Shown here in pieces: positions 19,034 through 23,595 of a DNA stretch of 23,595 nt. The stretch covers positions 105,935 through 129,529 of the forward strand of contig QKYT01000108.1 of the NCBI GenBank assembly GCA_003550305.1, read 5' to 3'. The notes below the pieces were generated by a model. That model was not told the DNA's origin and ran no database searches. It was given only the letters and a program-made list of their open reading frames with translations. This stretch comes from Glomus cerebriforme (lineage: Eukaryota; Glomeromycota; Glomeromycetes; Glomerales; Glomeraceae). Position 1 is the first letter of the stretch. Every line of letters starts with the position of its first letter. Made by a program: the position numbers and the translations under genes.

Positions 19034-21811
19034 TTAATTTGATACGATTCCCAACCCATTAAATCCACCAACAAAATAGTTGGCTCCGCAAGATGATTCA
19101 TTCTCATGACGGCTAGAAGAAACACTTGGCGGCGAAGAATTGTACGCCGATTGTGAATAACCAGGTGGTGTTGTGTTTCCAATGCTTGGAGTAGAATCAC
19201 TAGAAACAGTGTTTGATTCTATACCACCGTCAAGAGTTGGAGAATGAAAAGGTGAAGTTGTTGGTGAAGCATGTATATTACCTGGATAAAAATATGCAAG
19301 ATTTAATAAATTGAATAATGAATATATTGAATGCGATCATTTTAATTCTTACCAAAAACGTCAACTGGCGATGCAGATGTCGAAGGGTGTGGTTGATAAT
19401 TTTCATTATCTATAGTATTATACTGTTTTTGTTGCCATGTCCCATTATGTTGTGTAGAAGTCGAAGAACCATTAAATGGCCAACCATCTTCTTCATTATT
19501 AAGAAGTTCTGCACAACCGGATCCTTGATCTTTCCCAAGTACGGGAAAAGGATTATAATCGACATAATTATTAGGTGAATGAACAGGAGTTCCTTCACTG
19601 TCGATAAGTGGAGAACTTATATTTGCAAAATCTAAATCAGATTCATGCGGAGTCGCGCAAAGAGGAGAAGCTCCGTGAGGTGGACTCGGAAAAGGTGGTA
19701 AGAAACCGTTTGTAGCAGCACCTGATGACATATGTAGGGTACCATAGGGCAAGTTCTGGAATTGATCATGATTATTATGAGACGTTATTGAGAAATCGGA
19801 AATTGGTAGAGATGACTTTATGATTGGAGGGGATAGGATTGAAGGACTGATGATAAAATTGTTGTTGCGGACAGGACTGTTGTTGATTATGTTACCGACC
19901 TTACTTCCAGCACCAAAATTGGACAATGTAAACATTGAATCATGCGAATGTTGATGATGATGTCCATTTTCAGAATTAGACCAAAAATCCATCATTGATA
20001 AACGATGTGAACTACAAGTATTAGCATGATCTTGCAATACTTGTAATGCGGTAAATTGGGAATATCTTTTAAATAAATCGACAATTCTATCATAATGTTG
20101 TTCCGCAACTTGGCTAGTTTCTTCATTTCCTCTAAATTTATTTAATGCATGGATCATTCCAGCTTGTAATAAACACCAAGTTGTACAGTTAAGGAACCCT
20201 CTAAAAGGAGTTGAGGCTGTACGAAGGATCCTTTCACCAATAGGAGTAACTTGAGCTGCAGCTTGGGTGCATTTTTGAAGAGACTCAAAATTTGCGATAT
20301 ATCTTCTATGTAAAAGTATCACAAATGAATGGTACAACATATGAAGGTGTAATGTTGTAGTCGAATATTTATTGGAATTGTTAATAAGTGCATCCGTAGC
20401 CTGAAGTGGCAAATTATAAGCCCAAGTATGAATTTGATCCTCAAAATTTGCTACAATACCATCTTGATTAATATAAGGAGATGATATTTTCGATGAAAAA
20501 TTATGTTTTAGCAACAAATGTAACATTCTTGTAAATTTGATCTGATGAACAAATTCGACTATAGCATTATTAACTTTTAATTCCGGTTCATCAATATCAA
20601 TATCAGGTTCAGGAATTGTACATTCATCTTCCTCAATATTACTAGCTTTTCCAATCCCACAACAAACCAACACATCTACCATAAAAAGAGACCACCATAA
20701 TCTTTTTCTTAAATCTTTATGAGATTTATCAAGCATTGGATCTTCACAATCCTTATTTAATTCTAATTCAAGGGCCATTCGATTAGCCATTCCGATATAC
20801 ATCCATCGGCGAAAATAACCAGGAGAAATTCCTGAACGTCTGGTATTATGTTGTTGATAAATTGACATAAGGATAAGAGCCGCAATAGTTGACATTCTTG
20901 GTGCATCCATAAAATCATCAAGTAAAGCACGAGCTCTATCGAAATATAACCAACCACCCGTTTCATGAGTTTCAGGATCTGCGTGTACAGATGGACGCTC
21001 AGAAAATTCAGCTGAAACAGCAAATATTGCATTAAGCAATAAAGGAGAAACTGGATCACTAGAATTTTCCCTCTGTTGAAGGAAAAACCTCTTATTGAGA
21101 ACTGGGACATAAGGATGAACATTAGCCCAATAAAGTGCTAATAAATGTTCAACGATATCATTATTTGGCATGATTGGATTATCGAGTAACCCAGGTAGTT
21201 TTGGTTCCGGTTTTGCAACAGATATGGAATTATTTTGCCAAGTACCAGCTGTAAATTATTTAAAAAGAACAAGAAATAGTAAGATTTGTATTAAAATGGA
21301 GCCGATCATCGTAATACCAAATGATTATGGTATGGTAATCAAAAAAAAAAAAAAAAAAAAAAAAAAATTATTTACGTTGTGGTGAAGAATTATAGATTCC
21401 TTTATTGGAAGAAGTAGAACGACGAGAAGGAGGTAAATTTGGAGGTTGTTCAACTTCTTCATTCTGACGTTTTCCACGACCTGAATGGGATGATGATTGT
21501 CTGGTGGAAGTGCCAGTTTGTTGAGAAGACATCATACTAAGAGAATTTGAGTTTGATTGGGATGATGTTGAATTCCCAGAACCGCTACTGCTGCCTCCGT
21601 TGTTGTTATTATCATTATTTTCTCGTTTGTTACGTGGAGGTCTCTCGATCTTCACGTAGGTGCAGGCGGTGGCATATTTTTTACAATTAGCACAAGGGTT
21701 TCTACCGTCACATCTTATCTTGCGCTGACGACAAAAAGAACATGCCATTTGCACCCTTTGGCGCTTGATAAAGAAAGGATCATCGATCCATACAACAGAA
21801 GAGTAACTCAT
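19034..21811 (-). CDS. Zn2Cys6 transcription factor with fungal-specific domain
   Basis: DNA-binding regulator found only in fungi. Exons are 21811-21376, 21248-19353 and 19281-19034, giving 859 residues; introns of 127 and 71 nt are GT...AG and in phase. The binuclear cluster is complete: Cys24, 27, 34, 40, 43 and 50 with C-x2-C-x6-C-x5-C-x2-C-x6-C spacing (ACSFCRQRKIRCDG...), preceded by the basic KRQR. A Ser/Asn/Gln-rich linker (about 60-145) follows. From about 180 comes the Fungal_trans middle homology region (LLALYWANVHPYVPVLNKRFF, later RKRLWWSLFMVDVLV). The last 300 residues are Ser/Pro/Asn/His-rich and likely hold the activation function. Targets are not predictable. An in-frame ATG 54 bases upstream (21865) has T at -3 and may lie in a leader intron, so 21811 (A at -3) was chosen; from 21865 the protein would be 877 residues. 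Confidence 0.92.
21341..21367. repeat. A27 homopolymer in intron 1 of the Zn2Cys6 gene
   Basis: Twenty-seven A on the plus strand, so U27 in the pre-mRNA, located 8 bases inside the GTAAAT donor of intron 1. Length is prone to sequencing error and to slippage between strains. Confidence 0.85.
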
Positions 21812-22462
21812 TTTCGTAAGTATATAAAAATATTTCGTTCCTCGGTTCCTATTAAATAGATACATAAATAAAATGATATAAAAATAAAATAAATAAAAAT
21901 AAAATAAATATAATTGAAAAAAAAAAAAATAAATAAATAATGAGATAACGTATTATTTTGTTAATGAGAAATTACTTACAAAAAAAAAAGTAATTTTTTT
22001 TTTTTTTTTTTTATCAAAGAGAATTTTCTCGTTAACGATAAAAGAAATATTTATTTAAAATTATCGTGGGTAAGAAAACGAGAAAAAAAAAAAGGAGAAC
22101 GGTAAGCCTGATTTTTATGTTTATTTTTTTTTTTTTTTTTTATGACGAATTTATATAAAATCTGAGAAATACGATTTAATATAAATTCGATTATCAGATT
22201 ATGAATGTTGTGTATGTATAATAATAGCAAATAGAAACGATGCAGTACGATAAAAAAAGAAAATGCGAGGGAAAAATTTTTAGAGACGTGATTTATATAA
22301 AAATATAAAAGTCGTCAAGATAAGGAAAAAAAATAAAAAGAAAGTAAAAAATGATTTTGTTGGTGAATAAAAATGCGTGTATAAGCGCGTATGGAGAAAT
22401 ATCTAGTGGTTATAGTCTGCACTCTATACTTTTGTTTATATACGGTACAAATATTCAAAACG
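21812..22462 (-). promoter_or_regulatory. Zn2Cys6 gene 5' leader and TATA box
   Basis: On the minus strand TATATAAA lies at 22442-22435. Between 22462 and 21866 the sense strand has no ATG at all, while the antisense strand has about a dozen, as expected for a scanned leader of roughly 550-600 nt. A candidate leader intron runs from GTAAGT at 21979 to AATAG ending at 21849 (131 nt); it would remove the upstream in-frame ATG at 21865. The leader RNA would carry A19 (22012-21994) and A18 (22141-22124) runs. Confidence 0.5.
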
Positions 22463-23595
22463 CATACAACCAAGAAAAAAATTTTCTGTGTTGTGGATTT
22501 GTTTGTTTTTTTTTGTTTAAAAAAAAAAAAAATAATAAAAAAAAAAAATAAAATAAAATAAAATAAAATAAATTTCAAAGTTCTATTATTATAAATATAT
22601 TTTATATATACATATATATATATATATGATTGTACTCGATCAAAACCGTCCAAGAACAGTTCGATAATTATTGAATTTCTTTTTGAAGGATCAAAAGGAA
22701 AATAGACAAATATATATACGGTTTTTGATGGAGATCATTTATCTTTTTGAATACTAATAGGGAAAATACTATACTGAAAATATTGTAATACTATTTATAC
22801 AGTAAAATGAAAAAAAAAAAAAAAAAAAACGAATGTACAACAATAAACAATTTAAACATATGTTTACTTTGCGAATTTTTTATTTCAACCTTTTAATAAA
22901 ATAAACTCTAGAATCTCTTTTACTTTAAAATAGATCCCGTTACTATTGTGAAATCTTTCATAATGACATTATAATATTGTCAAAATTATTATTTATACAT
23001 ACAGTGTAATTAATTAGACATTCATATAACCACCATTTATAAATAATCAACATGCTTTATTTAAACAAGCTTTTTTGAAAATCTTTGTGACTGTCGATTC
23101 AAACGTATAATAATATTAAATATGTATAAATATATAAACTATATTCGACCTTTTTTTGGAATAACTATTTTTAAAAAAAGTTACTTGACTTTCCTTTTTT
23201 GATACTACCCTTTCGGCCTTTCTGTGGCTCACCCGTGGCCAATTACATTGTGTTCATCAAATTAACAAGGACAAATTTTATTTATTTTATTTTATTTTAT
23301 TATTTCATTTATTTATATTTTTATATATATATATTTTTTTTTTGTGGCTTGATATATATATATAAAATTCGTTTTATTACTTTGGAGAAAATGTTCGATT
23401 TTTTCTTTTTTTCTCTAACAAAAAAAAAAAAAAAACACACAAAAAAAAACAAAATATATAATTTAAAAGAGATTAATTAAGATTCATTAAGGTAACAGCA
23501 TGCGGTTTATCGTTAATTAAAAAATACATTGTTTTCCTTGTTAGTAAAGATTGTTAAAAGGAAAACGATAGCGAAATGAGGCTGTGAAGTGAAAA
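22463..23595. other. Distal upstream region, no gene seen
   Basis: About 1.1 kb of very A+T-rich sequence with simple repeats: ATAAA units at 22546-22572, TA-rich runs at 22600-22628 and 23322-23365, TTTTA units near 23279-23302 and A/T homopolymers. A CCAAT motif occurs at about 23239-23243. A perfect 9-bp inverted repeat GTTTTCCTT/AAGGAAAAC spans 23531-23566. Open frames here are low-complexity Phe/Lys/Tyr/Ile reads. Confidence 0.6.
22546..22572. repeat. ATAAA pentanucleotide microsatellite
   Basis: About five tandem units of ATAAA, next to long A runs. Confidence 0.8.

Noticed and set aside
22315..22653. Overlapping frames on both strands (112 and 66 residues)
   Set aside because: Low-complexity Phe/Lys/Asn reads through homopolymers and ATAAA repeats in the regulator's upstream region.
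23199..23480. 93-residue plus-strand frame
   Set aside because: Almost entirely Phe/Tyr/Ile/Lys from TA and T/A runs, with no family signal.

Overview
This is an A+T-rich (about three-quarters by eye) fungal nuclear segment. Its genes are broken by short introns (mostly 52-130 nt, GT...AG), and its spacers are full of homopolymer A/T runs and simple repeats. Fungus-only families (a TVP18-type Golgi protein, an Ecl1-type zinc protein, a Zn2Cys6 regulator with a fungal-specific middle domain) fix it as a fungus. Base composition and intron style suggest an early-diverging lineage such as an arbuscular mycorrhizal Glomeromycotina (Rhizophagus-like). That placement is an impression, not proven from this window.

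Layout, left to right: spacer with possible 3' exons of an unknown gene (1-1119); type I metacaspase (+, 1120-2808); one-pass membrane coiled-coil protein of unknown function (-, 3036-4306); Ecl1-like zinc protein (-, 5104-5612) with a long 5' leader and TATA box near 6001-6010; long spacer; maleylacetoacetate isomerase/zeta GST (-, 7458-8417); mitochondrial m-AAA protease subunit (+, 8627-11080), divergent from the isomerase; endonuclease III NTH1 (-, 11750-13087); DEAD-box helicase DBP9/DDX56 (+, 13224-16054), divergent from NTH1 across 136 bp; TVP18 (-, 16255-17147), convergent with DBP9; a 1.9 kb spacer; and a Zn2Cys6 transcription factor (-, 19034-21811) with a long, ATG-free upstream leader.

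These are unlinked housekeeping and regulatory genes. I see no biosynthetic cluster, no rRNA or tRNA gene, no transposon with coding capacity, no virus and no CRISPR. I rebuilt all exon structures by hand, using reading-frame continuity and family similarity.

I found no undescribed multi-gene system. The items most worth a second look are: two leaders with no upstream ATG, each bounded by a TATA box; three CACGTGA boxes packed upstream of TVP18; two apparent GC-AG introns; the uncharacterised membrane coiled-coil protein; and a small ORF beside a perfect inverted repeat in the 17.4-19.0 kb spacer.
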